Assembly: GCA_002454845.1 (NCBI GenBank)
Contig: DKJQ01000154.1
Span: forward strand, 1-10,630
Length of the DNA stretch: 10,630 bases
From: Ignavibacteria bacterium UBA6688
GTDB taxonomy: Bacteria; Bacteroidota; Ignavibacteria; UBA10030
Reading direction: 5' to 3'
Shown: positions 1 through 6,291 of the stretch, piece by piece
Position numbering within the stretch: position 1 is the stretch's first letter
Layout of the letters: the number at the start of each line of letters is the position of its first letter
The notes under the pieces: generated by a model
Database searches by the model: none
What the model was told of the DNA's origin: nothing
Seen by the model: the letters and a program-made list of their open reading frames with translations, nothing else
Position numbers and translations under genes: made by a program

Positions 1-775
1 ATCCAATACTTCCTGAATCACCCTTGACGCCCTGCGAACCTGGATCACCTTTAGCTCCCTGCAAACCTGGGTCGCCCTTCGATCCTTGATCACCTTTCAA
101 TCCCTGTGATCCAATAGTGCCTGAATCACCTTTAGCTCCCTGCAAACCTGGGTCGCCTTTCGATCCTTGATCACCTTTCAGTCCCTGTGATCCAATACTT
201 CCTGAATCACCCTTGACGCCCTTCGATCCTTGATCACCTTTCAATCCCTGTGATCCAGCAGTTCCAGAATCACCTTTGACTCCTTGCGAACCTGGATCGC
301 CCTTCGATCCTTGATCACCTTTCAATCCCTGTGATCCAATGGTGCCTGTATCACCCTTGACTCCTTGCAAACCTCGATCGCCCTTTGGTCCCAGAGAGTT
401 CGAAGAATCTGCGAAGGCCGCTCGCAAGGAGTAAAGGCTGTAAGGGACCGAGGTGAATGCGATCCTGGGTGATAATTCAGTTCCATCGAATGTGACACCG
501 AGAGAGTCGATTGCGCTGAATTGCATCGATTCGGGAAACGGTCCAAGCACCGTGCTGAAGAGACCTCCTATGACATGGATTGTCATGGACTGACTGTTCC
601 ATACGGCTGTGGCACGCTCATAGAGAGTGAACGTGAAGACACCATCACCAGTAAAGGGGATGCCGGCTTTTTGGATTATTCCCTGATAGGTAATAGTGCG
701 GGGGACTTGCGCGAACGATTCTGATTGGTGCGCGATGAGAAGAATGGCGACGATGCCTATGATCGCTACCCTCAT
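1..775 (-). CDS. Collagen-like secreted protein, 3' end beyond window
   Basis: The first 258 codons of a gene that leaves the window at its left edge. The ATG at 775 follows a perfect AGGAGG five bases upstream. Residues 1-22 form a signal peptide with likely cleavage after SFA. Residues about 23-125 are a compact domain with ITYQGII, FTGDGVFTFTLYE, GGLFSTVLGPF and PRIAFTSVPYSLYS, a pattern I know from the N-termini of Bacteroidota/Ignavibacteria surface proteins that precede repeats or tail-like domains. From residue 129 there are 43 uninterrupted Gly-X-Y triplets, rich in GDQ, GSK, GDP, GLQ and GVK, as in bacterial collagen-like proteins that form triple helices. Lys-Gly-Asp combinations are frequent and could stabilise the helix without hydroxyproline. 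The likely place is the cell surface or outside, as a stalk or adhesin; the C-terminal domain that would show anchoring lies outside the window. Function is inferred. Confidence 0.9.
   Translation of the reverse strand, partial: MRVAIIGIVAILLIAHQSESFAQVPRTITYQGIIQKAGIPFTGDGVFTFTLYERATAVWNSQSMTIHVIGGLFSTVLGPFPESMQFSAIDSLGVTFDGTELSPRIAFTSVPYSLYSLRAAFADSSNSLGPKGDRGLQGVKGDTGTIGSQGLKGDQGSKGDPGSQGVKGDSGTAGSQGLKGDQGSKGVKGDSGSIGSQGLKGDQGSKGDPGLQGAKGDSGTIGSQGLKGDQGSKGDPGLQGAKGDPGSQGVKGDSGSIG
2..391 (-). repeat. Tandem 81-base repeat array encoding Gly-X-Y triplets
   Basis: The collagen-like segment is a higher-order tandem array. The basic unit is nine triplets (27 residues, 81 bases) beginning GSQGLKGDQGSKGDPG. 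Read from the N-terminus, the blocks have 6, 9, 7, 9 and 12 triplets; the first is a degenerate leader. The 7-triplet block has lost two triplets and the 12-triplet block has gained three (GDPGSQGVK inserted before GDS). DNA identity between units is very high, including at third codon positions, which points to recent duplication or gene conversion. Length changes by whole triplets keep the frame. Confidence 0.9.
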
Positions 776-1431
776 GACAACCTCCTGGGGTCTTTACAAC
801 TGTTCCCACAAATTTAGGGAGCGATCGATGCAGCCAGGAAGAAGAGTTTAGAGAAGTGAAGAATGGACGGGGATGGATCCGAGAAGTAACGATGCTAGGA
901 GATGGCGGTGCATTCGTCGTGCTTTACTTTGCCACGAAGATTCACTGCCTTTCCTCTTCGGTGCTTCCACTCTTTTTTCATTGGAACCCAGTTCATTCTG
1001 CGAGATCTCTTTCTTTCAAGCGTTGATCCGCAAACGTTTCCTTCGGTCGCTCAACGGAAGAGAATTTCCTCCGGTGATGAATGAGTATACCGATGTTCGA
1101 GGGGATGCGCCATAGTCTAAAGGGATGAAAGAGTAGTTAATCCTTTGTCAGGAATGACTTGCGCCTCGACGTGATGGCTGACTCGCCGCCGAGGTTTGCG
1201 GAAGGTTGGTTGATGGATCATGGTGAGACGGCGGGCGGTACTGTCAGTGTCCCTTCAAGAAAACATCGGCTCCCTGCTCACCACCATGATGATCAGGCAC
1301 CCAGCACAAGGGCCCACGCTTCATTGTCTCGCCGCTCTCCAACTTGTTCTCAAAACAAACTTGCCGACGCAGGGCTCGAATCCCGATTATCCCTATTTGA
1401 GAATCATCATGGTTACATTGATTTTTTGCGG
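776..1431. other. 656-base stretch with no supported gene
   Basis: This separates the start of the collagen-like gene from the end of the hydrolase gene. It contains the collagen gene's SD and candidate promoter near 776-816. Beyond that I see only short open frames on both strands with no SD and no recognisable protein features. One minus-strand frame (1244-1435, starting at a GTG that overlaps the hydrolase stop) is discussed elsewhere and not called. A GGGCTCGAATCCC segment near 1373 resembles a tRNA T-loop but has no surrounding cloverleaf. No clear terminator follows the hydrolase stop. Confidence 0.6.
809..816 (-). promoter_or_regulatory. Candidate Bacteroidota-type -7 promoter box for the collagen-like gene
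   Basis: On the minus strand this reads TAAATTTG, an exact match to the TAnnTTTG -7 element of Bacteroidota primary sigma factors. It lies 34 bases before the ATG at 775, and the strong SD falls in between. I see no convincing -33 TTTG about 19-20 bases further upstream, so the call rests on one half of the promoter. Confidence 0.35.
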
Positions 1432-2394
1432 TCACTGCCTCTGCAGGCCCGCAAAGAATTGTGTTGAGGAATCCTGAAGTTGCTTCCTGTCATGCCCCAC
1501 CCCTTCCACGAGGAGAAACCGGGCGTTCGCACCGGATCGTTCGTAAAGGGATCGGCTGACTTCCCAACGTGAGAGAGGATCGGTCCCGAAGAGCTGATCG
1601 ATCAACGCAGCCGGTTCCTCATCCCAACCATCACGGAAGTCCACGCTGTCGTTGTCGTCCAATGAGCCCATGTAAATGAGCTGGGGGACGGCCCTGTACG
1701 CGACGGAATCGAACGGTATTCCTGTCAGTTCCTCAAGATCCGCGACACCGATGGGATAGACAAGTCTTTGGTCGTTCCAGGTGCTGAGTGGAGCGATGGG
1801 CCATCCCCCTGGGGATCCCACCGTGACAGCCCTGACCCGCCTCGGGTGAAGTGCGGCAAACCGGTTTGCAAACATCCCGCTGGCAGAAAAACCCTGGAGC
1901 AAGATCTTCTCATCGGTCAGGATCCCCTCCCTCCCAAGTTCAGCGCGGGCGTACTCTATCATAGCGATGAGTTGCAGATCGAGCCGTGCCAGATCCCGAC
2001 GCCTGGTGGTCAGAACCTCCCGGTCAAGCGCGTGTGTGTAAATACGCCAGTCTCCCCCAGGGCGGATAAAAGCGGGCACCAGGAGTACAACGCCAAGTTC
2101 ATCGGCAATGCTCTTGCGTTCAAAGCCGGTCCACCATGCATCCTTTCGATGGATGCCGGGATCGTCCGAATTCGTCCCGGAATTGTTCGGTTGAACGAGA
2201 ATCGCGACCGGTTTGCCTGATTCGACCGCGTCCCGGGCGGCAGGCGAAACATAAAGGTAGAAATCGGCAAAATACCCCGCAGATGAATCGGCGGGGAAAT
2301 GTTGAACCTCGAGATAGTAGGGTCCCATAATGGCGGAGGTGACAACGAGGAACAATCCCGCCACTCCACCCAGAACGTAGAGAATTGTGCGCAT
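1432..2394 (-). CDS. Exported/membrane-anchored alpha/beta-hydrolase (esterase-like)
   Basis: A 320-residue protein. Residues 3-24 are a hydrophobic segment after MRT, either an uncleaved membrane anchor or a signal peptide, so the enzyme should act outside the cytoplasm. The body has an alpha/beta-hydrolase layout: a strand (VAILVQPNNSG, 63-73), the nucleophile elbow LLQGFSASGMFANRFA with probable nucleophile Ser170, a following GSPGG, a probable acid in GSLDDND (Asp246 or Asp247), and a probable catalytic His301 in VEGVGHDRK. The elbow is G-F-S-A-S-G, so the usual second glycine of GxSxG is serine. The segment after the nucleophile (ANRFAALHP..V.AV..GSPGG) resembles the esterase / polyhydroxybutyrate-depolymerase-like families, but the substrate cannot be told. 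The ATG is preceded by a weak AAAGG about ten bases upstream. It is divergent from the catalase gene with a 271-base shared upstream region. The fold is confident; the substrate is unknown. Confidence 0.85.
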   Translation of the reverse strand: MRTILYVLGGVAGLFLVVTSAIMGPYYLEVQHFPADSSAGYFADFYLYVSPAARDAVESGKPVAILVQPNNSGTNSDDPGIHRKDAWWTGFERKSIADELGVVLLVPAFIRPGGDWRIYTHALDREVLTTRRRDLARLDLQLIAMIEYARAELGREGILTDEKILLQGFSASGMFANRFAALHPRRVRAVTVGSPGGWPIAPLSTWNDQRLVYPIGVADLEELTGIPFDSVAYRAVPQLIYMGSLDDNDSVDFRDGWDEEPAALIDQLFGTDPLSRWEVSRSLYERSGANARFLLVEGVGHDRKQLQDSSTQFFAGLQRQ

Positions 2395-2418
2395 CAGGTC
2401 ATACCTTTCGAAAAGTTT

Positions 2419-2457
2419 CGAGGAGTATTACGGAGGAAGTCCCGTAAGGTTTCCTCG
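2419..2457. promoter_or_regulatory. Two-tier inverted repeat in the hydrolase/catalase divergent region
   Basis: TTACGG (2428-2433) and CCGTAA (2442-2447) are perfect inverted arms around an 8-base spacer. An outer pair, CGAGGA (2419-2424) and TCCTCG (2452-2457), flanks it. The site lies 25-63 bases upstream of the hydrolase ATG and about 210 bases upstream of the catalase ATG. It could be an operator for a dimeric regulator or a hairpin in the hydrolase leader. No known operator consensus was recognised. Confidence 0.35.
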
Positions 2458-2641
2458 CCCCGCTTCACCCTGGCAGGTAAACGGGATCTTCTAACCCCCG
2501 CCCACGAAGGCTGAGAAAGGTGTCAGGATTCAATTCCGTCGAACGGCACCGACGCAACATCTGCCGCTGAAGGTGCCATGGAATTTTTCATCAAATATGC
2601 TTAATGTAAGCCAGCAGGAAGATCTCCAGAAATCAAACATC

Positions 2642-2651
2642 GTTGATCAAC
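2642..2651. promoter_or_regulatory. 10-base palindrome abutting the catalase ribosome-binding site
   Basis: GTTGATCAAC is a perfect palindrome directly next to AAGGAG (2652-2657), the SD of the catalase ATG at 2666 (8-base spacing). The position suits a repressor site or a small hairpin affecting initiation, but a 10-base palindrome can also arise by chance. The SD itself decides the start: the in-frame upstream GTG at 2573 has no comparable SD. Confidence 0.3.
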
Positions 2652-2665
2652 AAGGAGCGAAAGCC

Positions 2666-4174
2666 ATGGAAAAGAAACGCACACTGAGCACCGCATCCGG
2701 AAAGCCCTATGTGGAACATGAAGACACGATGAGCGTGGGTCCGCGCGGACCCCTGCTCTTGCAGGATTACATTTACCATGAAAAGATGGCTCACTTTAAC
2801 AGGGAACGCATCCCCGAGAGGGTCGTCCACGCCAAGGGGAGCGGGGCATTCGGGACCCTCACCGTCACCCATGACATTTCAAAATATACCCGCGCCAAAC
2901 TATTTAACAAGATAGGCAAGCAGACGAAGGTTTTCGCGCGATTCAGCACGGTGGGGGGCGAAAAAGGGAGTGCCGACACGGAGAGGGACCCCCGTGGTTT
3001 TGCCTTGAAATTCTATACCGAGGAGGGGAACTGGGATCTGGTCGGAAACAACACTCCGGTCTTCTTCATCAAAGACCCGAAGAAGTTCGATGATTTCATC
3101 CATACGCAAAAACGCGATCCTCAAACGAATTGCAAAAGTCCGACGATGATGTGGGATTATTGGAGCCTGAATCCCGAGAGCCTTCATCAGGTGCTCATCC
3201 TCATGAGCGACAGGGGTACTCCGTTTGGCCACCGCCACATGCACGGGTTCGGAAGTCATACTTACTCCATGATCAATGCAAAGAATGAAAAGGTGTGGGT
3301 GAAGTTCCACTTTAAGACACAGCAGGGCATCAAGAATTTCACAGACCGGGAGGCAGCGGAGATGAAGGGCAAAGACCCTGACTTCGCACAACGGGATCTT
3401 GTGGAATCGATTGAAAAGAGGGACTTCCCCAGGTGGACGCTGAAGATCCAGGTGATGACGGATGAACAGGCAAAGCAGTTTCCGTTCAACCCGTTCGACC
3501 TCACGAAGATCTGGCCGCACAAGGACTTTCCGCTGATGGAAGTGGGTGTGATGGAGCTGAATGAGATACCGAAGAACTACTTTGCCGATGTGGAACAATC
3601 GGCCTTCGCGCCGGCCCACGTCGTTGACGGCATCAGCTATTCTCCTGACAAGATGCTTCAAGGACGTCTCCTCTCCTATCCGGACGCTCATCGTTATCGT
3701 CTGGGCGCGAACTATGAACAAATACCCGTCAACCGGTGCCCCTACATGGTGGCAAACTACCAGCGCGACGGCTCCATGCGCGTGGATGGAAACGGCGGAA
3801 GCGACCCGAACTATTACCCCAATAGCTTCGATGACATCCGTCCAGACCCGCAGTACAAAGAGACGCCCATGCAGTTGGACAGCACCGTCGCCGATTGGTA
3901 CGACCGGAACGGCGCCAACGACGACGACCATTTCACTCAACCGGGATTGTTGTTCAACAAGGCCATGAATGACTATGACAGGCACAACCTGGTCTCCAAT
4001 ATCGTCGGAGCGATGAGCGGAATCACCGGTCCCAACAAGGACCTCATCGTCAACCGTCAACTCTGCCATTTCTTCCGGGCGGACGCGAAGCTCGGGACGG
4101 CGGTGGCGAAGGGGCTGGGAGTGAATGTGGACGACGTTCTGAAGGAACTGAAACACGAACCTGTTAAGATCTGA
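2666..4174 (+). CDS. katA: Haem catalase, monofunctional (small-subunit, clade 3 type)
   Basis: Converts hydrogen peroxide to water and oxygen in the cytoplasm. The 502-residue length fits small-subunit catalases. Key parts are all present: distal catalytic His55 in RIPERVVHAKGSGAFG; RFSTVGGEKGSADTERDPRG at 92-111; distal Asn128 in DLVGNNTPVFFIKD; the FGHRHMHGFGSHTYS region at 187-201; and proximal haem-ligand Tyr338 in the R-x-x-x-Y motif RLLSYPDAHRYRLG. The C-terminus (about 440-502) is a short helical region and not the extra flavodoxin-like domain of large catalases. I chose the ATG at 2666 because AAGGAG lies 8 bases upstream and the family normally begins with a short Lys-rich N-terminus. 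An in-frame GTG at 2573 would add 31 unlike residues. The gene stands alone, with a strong terminator directly after it. A PerR or OxyR site was not recognised; two inverted repeats upstream are candidates for control. The symbol katA is by family resemblance. Confidence 0.97.
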   Translation: MEKKRTLSTASGKPYVEHEDTMSVGPRGPLLLQDYIYHEKMAHFNRERIPERVVHAKGSGAFGTLTVTHDISKYTRAKLFNKIGKQTKVFARFSTVGGEKGSADTERDPRGFALKFYTEEGNWDLVGNNTPVFFIKDPKKFDDFIHTQKRDPQTNCKSPTMMWDYWSLNPESLHQVLILMSDRGTPFGHRHMHGFGSHTYSMINAKNEKVWVKFHFKTQQGIKNFTDREAAEMKGKDPDFAQRDLVESIEKRDFPRWTLKIQVMTDEQAKQFPFNPFDLTKIWPHKDFPLMEVGVMELNEIPKNYFADVEQSAFAPAHVVDGISYSPDKMLQGRLLSYPDAHRYRLGANYEQIPVNRCPYMVANYQRDGSMRVDGNGGSDPNYYPNSFDDIRPDPQYKETPMQLDSTVADWYDRNGANDDDHFTQPGLLFNKAMNDYDRHNLVSNIVGAMSGITGPNKDLIVNRQLCHFFRADAKLGTAVAKGLGVNVDDVLKELKHEPVKI

Positions 4175-4181
4175 TGTTGAC

Positions 4182-4217
4182 GGCAGGGAGGGCTTCACGC
4201 TCTCCCTGCCTTTTTTT
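4182..4217 (+). terminator. Rho-independent terminator after catalase
   Basis: GGCAGGGAG (4182-4190) pairs perfectly with CTCCCTGCC (4202-4210). The stem extends inwards by a G-T and two G-C pairs to 12 pairs around a TTCAC loop, and seven T follow at once. It starts 8 bases after the catalase stop, a textbook intrinsic terminator that makes the catalase a single-gene transcript. Confidence 0.93.
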
Positions 4218-4364
4218 GTCCAAAAAGTCCCCTCCGGCCTTCCAGACCCTCCCGACATCCCCGAGCCTGCGAATTCACTGTGATACTCCCCAGCGAATGA
4301 CCATATTGAATGTGGGGTTATCCCACCGAGAGATGACCGTCACATACCAGGAAAGGTCAACGTC

Positions 4365-4523
4365 ATGGATTTCAACATGTTTCTCGACCACATCATGAAG
4401 AATTTTGCCGCATCCTATCCATACGGACTCAACAAGACCGACGTCACGAAGATCGCTTTTCAGGCGTGGTGTACGATTGAGGCCCAGGCAATCAAGGACA
4501 AAGAGATAATCGCTGCATCATAG
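4365..4523 (+). CDS. Small 52-residue protein, unknown function
   Basis: A short gene beginning MDFNMFLDHIMKNFAASYPY and ending in KEIIAAS. The ATG at 4365 follows an AGGAAAGG purine stretch ending about 7 bases upstream, a good SD. The protein has no signal peptide or membrane segment and is predicted to be mostly helical and cytoplasmic. A mid-part (GLNKTDVTKIAFQAWCTIEA) holds a single Trp-Cys pair. Codon use and composition (aromatic residues, balanced charge) look like a genuine protein and not a chance frame. It lies after the catalase terminator, so it needs its own promoter, which I cannot identify in 4218-4364; that gap holds only a 5-bp inverted repeat (4312-4326). No family is recognised. 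Inference: a real, small, lineage-specific gene. Confidence 0.6.
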   Translation: MDFNMFLDHIMKNFAASYPYGLNKTDVTKIAFQAWCTIEAQAIKDKEIIAAS

Positions 4524-4568
4524 CCGGACCTTAAAGCGGAAAAGCGGCCAACGAACGGAGGAACCAAC

Positions 4569-4742
4569 ATGGAAGCATCCAAAAACTCCGAATGCTGCTG
4601 CCCGCCAGTTGGCTTGTCCTCACCGGATTGATCACTCTTATTGACCTCAGCTTTTGAGACTCGGCACCATCATGCCCGCTCCTGCAATCGCCTCCGGCAC
4701 TTTGGTCCTCGCCGGAAAATACCCCCTCTCTCTCCTGCAAGC
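4569..4742 (+). pseudogene. Frame-broken small membrane-protein gene
   Basis: The ATG at 4569 has a near-perfect SD (GGAGG, 7 bases upstream), but its frame (MEASKNSECCCPP...) stops after 20 codons. The coding signal appears to continue in other frames: 4592-4654 reads LLPASWLVLTGLITLIDLSF (a transmembrane segment), then after another shift 4653-4740 reads LRLGTIMPAPAIASGTLVLA followed by GKYPLSLLQ, a second one. Joined, they would give a protein of about 55-60 residues with a short polar N-terminus and two membrane helices, loosely like LiaF-type or DUF5668-type two-helix modules. That family likeness is weak. Two frame changes in so short a gene argue for decay, though sequence errors are possible. 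An alternative is that only a 20-residue Cys-rich peptide is made. Confidence 0.4.
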
Positions 4743-4997
4743 AATCGTGTTACCATGGGATAACTGTATTAATTATCCCGTGATGTCACCAGGCGGGTGA
4801 CCTTTGCGGTCGTCTTTGGCGGTACGATTAAGGACCCTTGGGGCAACATGAAGGCCGGATTCAAGGCCACGACAGCGATCAATCGGTTTGAGTACGGATT
4901 AAAGTGGAATGCGCTACCGGAAGCCGGCGGTGCGACGGTGGGCAAAGAGGTGGGCATTACCCTGAATCTCAAATTTACGCAGAACAAAGCATCGTAA
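4743..4997 (+). pseudogene. YceI-family gene remnant (3' part only)
   Basis: The frame ending at the TAA of 4995-4997 encodes the C-terminal half of a YceI-like beta-barrel protein (periplasmic lipid/polyisoprenoid-binding family, usually about 170-200 residues). The diagnostic segment is FGGTIKDPWGNMKAGFKATT, then INRFEYGLKWNALPEAGG and VGKEVGITLNLKF. Clear resemblance begins near 4776 (SRDVTRRVTF). Weaker likeness reaches back to about 4743 (NRVT..G) but crosses in-frame stops at 4761-4763 and 4770-4772. The first 90-100 residues of the family, including any signal peptide, are absent. A GTG at 4797 could nominally start a 66-residue product, but it has no SD and would lack half the barrel. 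This is best read as a truncated, inactive gene. A 7-bp inverted repeat sits exactly where the homology fails. Confidence 0.75.
4757..4779. repeat. Inverted repeat at the YceI breakpoint
   Basis: GGGATAA (4757-4763) and TTATCCC (4773-4779) are perfect 7-base inverted arms around a 9-base AT-rich spacer. The element supplies the in-frame stops that end recognisable YceI homology. It may be an excision or insertion scar, or a hairpin. No target duplication or transposase is visible. Confidence 0.4.
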
Positions 4998-5049
4998 CAA
5001 CCCTCATCCTTCAACACCGATACCGGAGTTCTTCTTCTTCCTTTTTAAC

Positions 5050-5652
5050 CTATACCGGTGGCTTCTGCTTCGGTGGCGAATTGTTTTGCCGGGCGGATTT
5101 CCGTTTTGAACTCTCTTGCGAAGTGAGGGATGGCTCTCCACCAAAGAACAGGCTCAACATTTTCCGCCGCTCAACGCCTTGCGTCTCTGCCGCTGTTGCA
5201 CCTGCATTCAATGTCGGATAGAGAATTTCCTCTTTCCATCCTTGAAATCCTCCGAGCAGGGTATAGACACTATCATAGCGCTGCATTTTCAACAAGATCC
5301 ACGCTTGTGATGCATGAATGCCCCCTTCGGAATACAATACCACCATCTCATTTCTCTTTATGCCGTGATTCAACAATTGTTGAACGGACATCATCTCAGA
5401 GTTGACGATATGTTGACGAACATGCGAGAGAGAATCCCGAAGATCGATCAATCGGATGCTCCTGCCTGCATAAATCTGTTCGGCAAGTTCAAGCGGGGTG
5501 ACGTGATCCCCTTCGGTTTCTATGAGCAGGGCAATTTCCTTCAGGTGACGATCCTCTCGGGTCGGTATGCCGATGAACGCGGCAAGCAAGGCGAGGATCA
5601 ATGCAATGGAGGCGAGGATTTTATTGAGAGTCATCACGAACAGAATTGTCAT
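5050..5652 (-). CDS. Membrane-anchored rhodanese-like protein lacking catalytic Cys
   Basis: A 200-residue protein. Residues about 10-29 are a transmembrane segment with the rest most likely outside the membrane. Residues about 48-148 are one rhodanese-like domain: VTPLELAEQIYAG, IRLIDLRDSLSHVRQHI, the active-site strand and loop VVLYSEGGIHAS, and LLGGFQGWK. The family's catalytic Cys (CxxGxR[S/T]) is Ser108 here, its loop Arg is His, and the whole protein has no cysteine, so it cannot form a persulfide. A tail of about 50 residues ends in a basic, Pro-rich stretch (KRKSARQNNSPPKQKPPV). It lies 44 bases after the YedE-like gene and is probably in the same transcript. It is likely a binding, scaffold or sensor partner of the transporter. 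The start is uncertain: ATG 5652 has only a weak GGGA upstream, and ATG 5634 is the alternative. Confidence 0.85.
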   Translation of the reverse strand: MTILFVMTLNKILASIALILALLAAFIGIPTREDRHLKEIALLIETEGDHVTPLELAEQIYAGRSIRLIDLRDSLSHVRQHIVNSEMMSVQQLLNHGIKRNEMVVLYSEGGIHASQAWILLKMQRYDSVYTLLGGFQGWKEEILYPTLNAGATAAETQGVERRKMLSLFFGGEPSLTSQESSKRKSARQNNSPPKQKPPV

Positions 5653-5661
5653 AGCGACGAG

Positions 5662-5682
5662 TCCCGATAAATTTCATCGGGA
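5662..5682. repeat. Inverted repeat between the YedE-like and rhodanese-like genes
   Basis: TCCCGAT (5662-5668) and ATCGGGA (5676-5682) form a perfect 7-bp stem around the 7-base loop AAATTTC. It fills half of the 44-base spacer, 9-10 bases upstream of the ATG at 5652. No T-run follows on the minus strand, so it is unlikely to be a terminator. It could be an mRNA-stabilising or processing hairpin, a translation-modulating structure, or a copy of a short interspersed palindrome. One copy only is seen in this window. Confidence 0.5.
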
Positions 5683-5696
5683 AGATAAAGCAATCT

Positions 5697-6290
5697 TCAT
5701 GATCCAACAGAACGAAACCTTGCTTCGAGCTTTTCCGCACCATAGAATCCCGCAATTGCAGCGAGAACGATCAGCAGAACCGTGGTGCCTTGTGACAGAT
5801 TGAAAACCTGCGACAATGTGATCTCTCCCATCGGTGTCGATGAATACCAAGCTTCCAGGAATGGAAACAGTTCTCCAAAGAGAAAAATGCCCGCAAACAT
5901 TCCGGTGAGATTGATCCATCCGTCCATTTTTCCTGTCACTGCTGCCACGCAACAAGTGCCGGGACAATATCCCCCCATCACGAATCCCACGCCGAACACC
6001 AGGCCGCCGGCAAATTGCGGGACAAGGTACGTCGGCAAAACCCGAACGAGCGATAAATCGACGAATCCGATCCACGAAAGCCAGAAGAGACCGAGCATTG
6101 CAGTCACGATCGCCGTGAACATCACTTTGAAGACAGTCAGATCACGGAGATAAAACTGCTGAGCCAGTTTTACGCTGCTGCCGAATCCCGCCTGCTCCAG
6201 GAAGAATCCGAACCCGATACCGATCGGCACCGCGAGGAGGAGAGCCGTATCGTTCCCGAACAATCCGAACTGATACAATGGTGCATTCAT
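5697..6290 (-). CDS. YeeE/YedE-family sulfur transporter half (YedE-like)
   Basis: A 197-residue inner-membrane protein with about 5-6 hydrophobic helices (near 14-31, 53-75, 90-107, 125-146, 166-184). The family signature is the short re-entrant motif MGGYCPGTCCVAAVTGKMDG with Cys109, Cys113 and Cys114, plus the N-terminal EQAGFGSS motif. In characterised YeeE (TsuA) proteins, conserved cysteines relay thiosulfate across the membrane; the same substrate class is inferred here. TsuA-type proteins are about twice this length, so this gene is one half and needs its neighbour as partner. The ATG at 6290 begins one base after the partner's TAG, so translation is probably coupled. An upstream in-frame start (6341) would overlap the partner by 50 bases and add residues unlike the family. 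The pair is followed by the Cys-free rhodanese-like gene. Confidence 0.9.
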   Translation of the reverse strand: MNAPLYQFGLFGNDTALLLAVPIGIGFGFFLEQAGFGSSVKLAQQFYLRDLTVFKVMFTAIVTAMLGLFWLSWIGFVDLSLVRVLPTYLVPQFAGGLVFGVGFVMGGYCPGTCCVAAVTGKMDGWINLTGMFAGIFLFGELFPFLEAWYSSTPMGEITLSQVFNLSQGTTVLLIVLAAIAGFYGAEKLEARFRSVGS

Positions 6291-6291
6291 T

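Noticed and set aside
1368..1392. tRNA-like T-loop (GGGCTCGAATCCC)
   Set aside because: Only a 3-bp stem forms; no acceptor, anticodon or D arm can be drawn and no CCA end follows.
1244..1435. 63-codon minus-strand frame whose GTG start overlaps the hydrolase stop (GTGA)
   Set aside because: The overlap suggests coupling, but there is no SD or recognisable domain, and the sequence lies in a stretch otherwise without coding signal. Kept as unexplained spacer.
2573..2665. 31-residue N-terminal extension of catalase from a GTG at 2573
   Set aside because: There is no SD at the GTG, while a strong SD precedes the ATG at 2666, where family-like sequence begins.
2900..4258. Long open frame (452 codons) opposite the catalase gene
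   Set aside because: It is antisense to an unmistakable catalase and has the low-complexity His/Val/Arg-rich composition of a codon-bias shadow.
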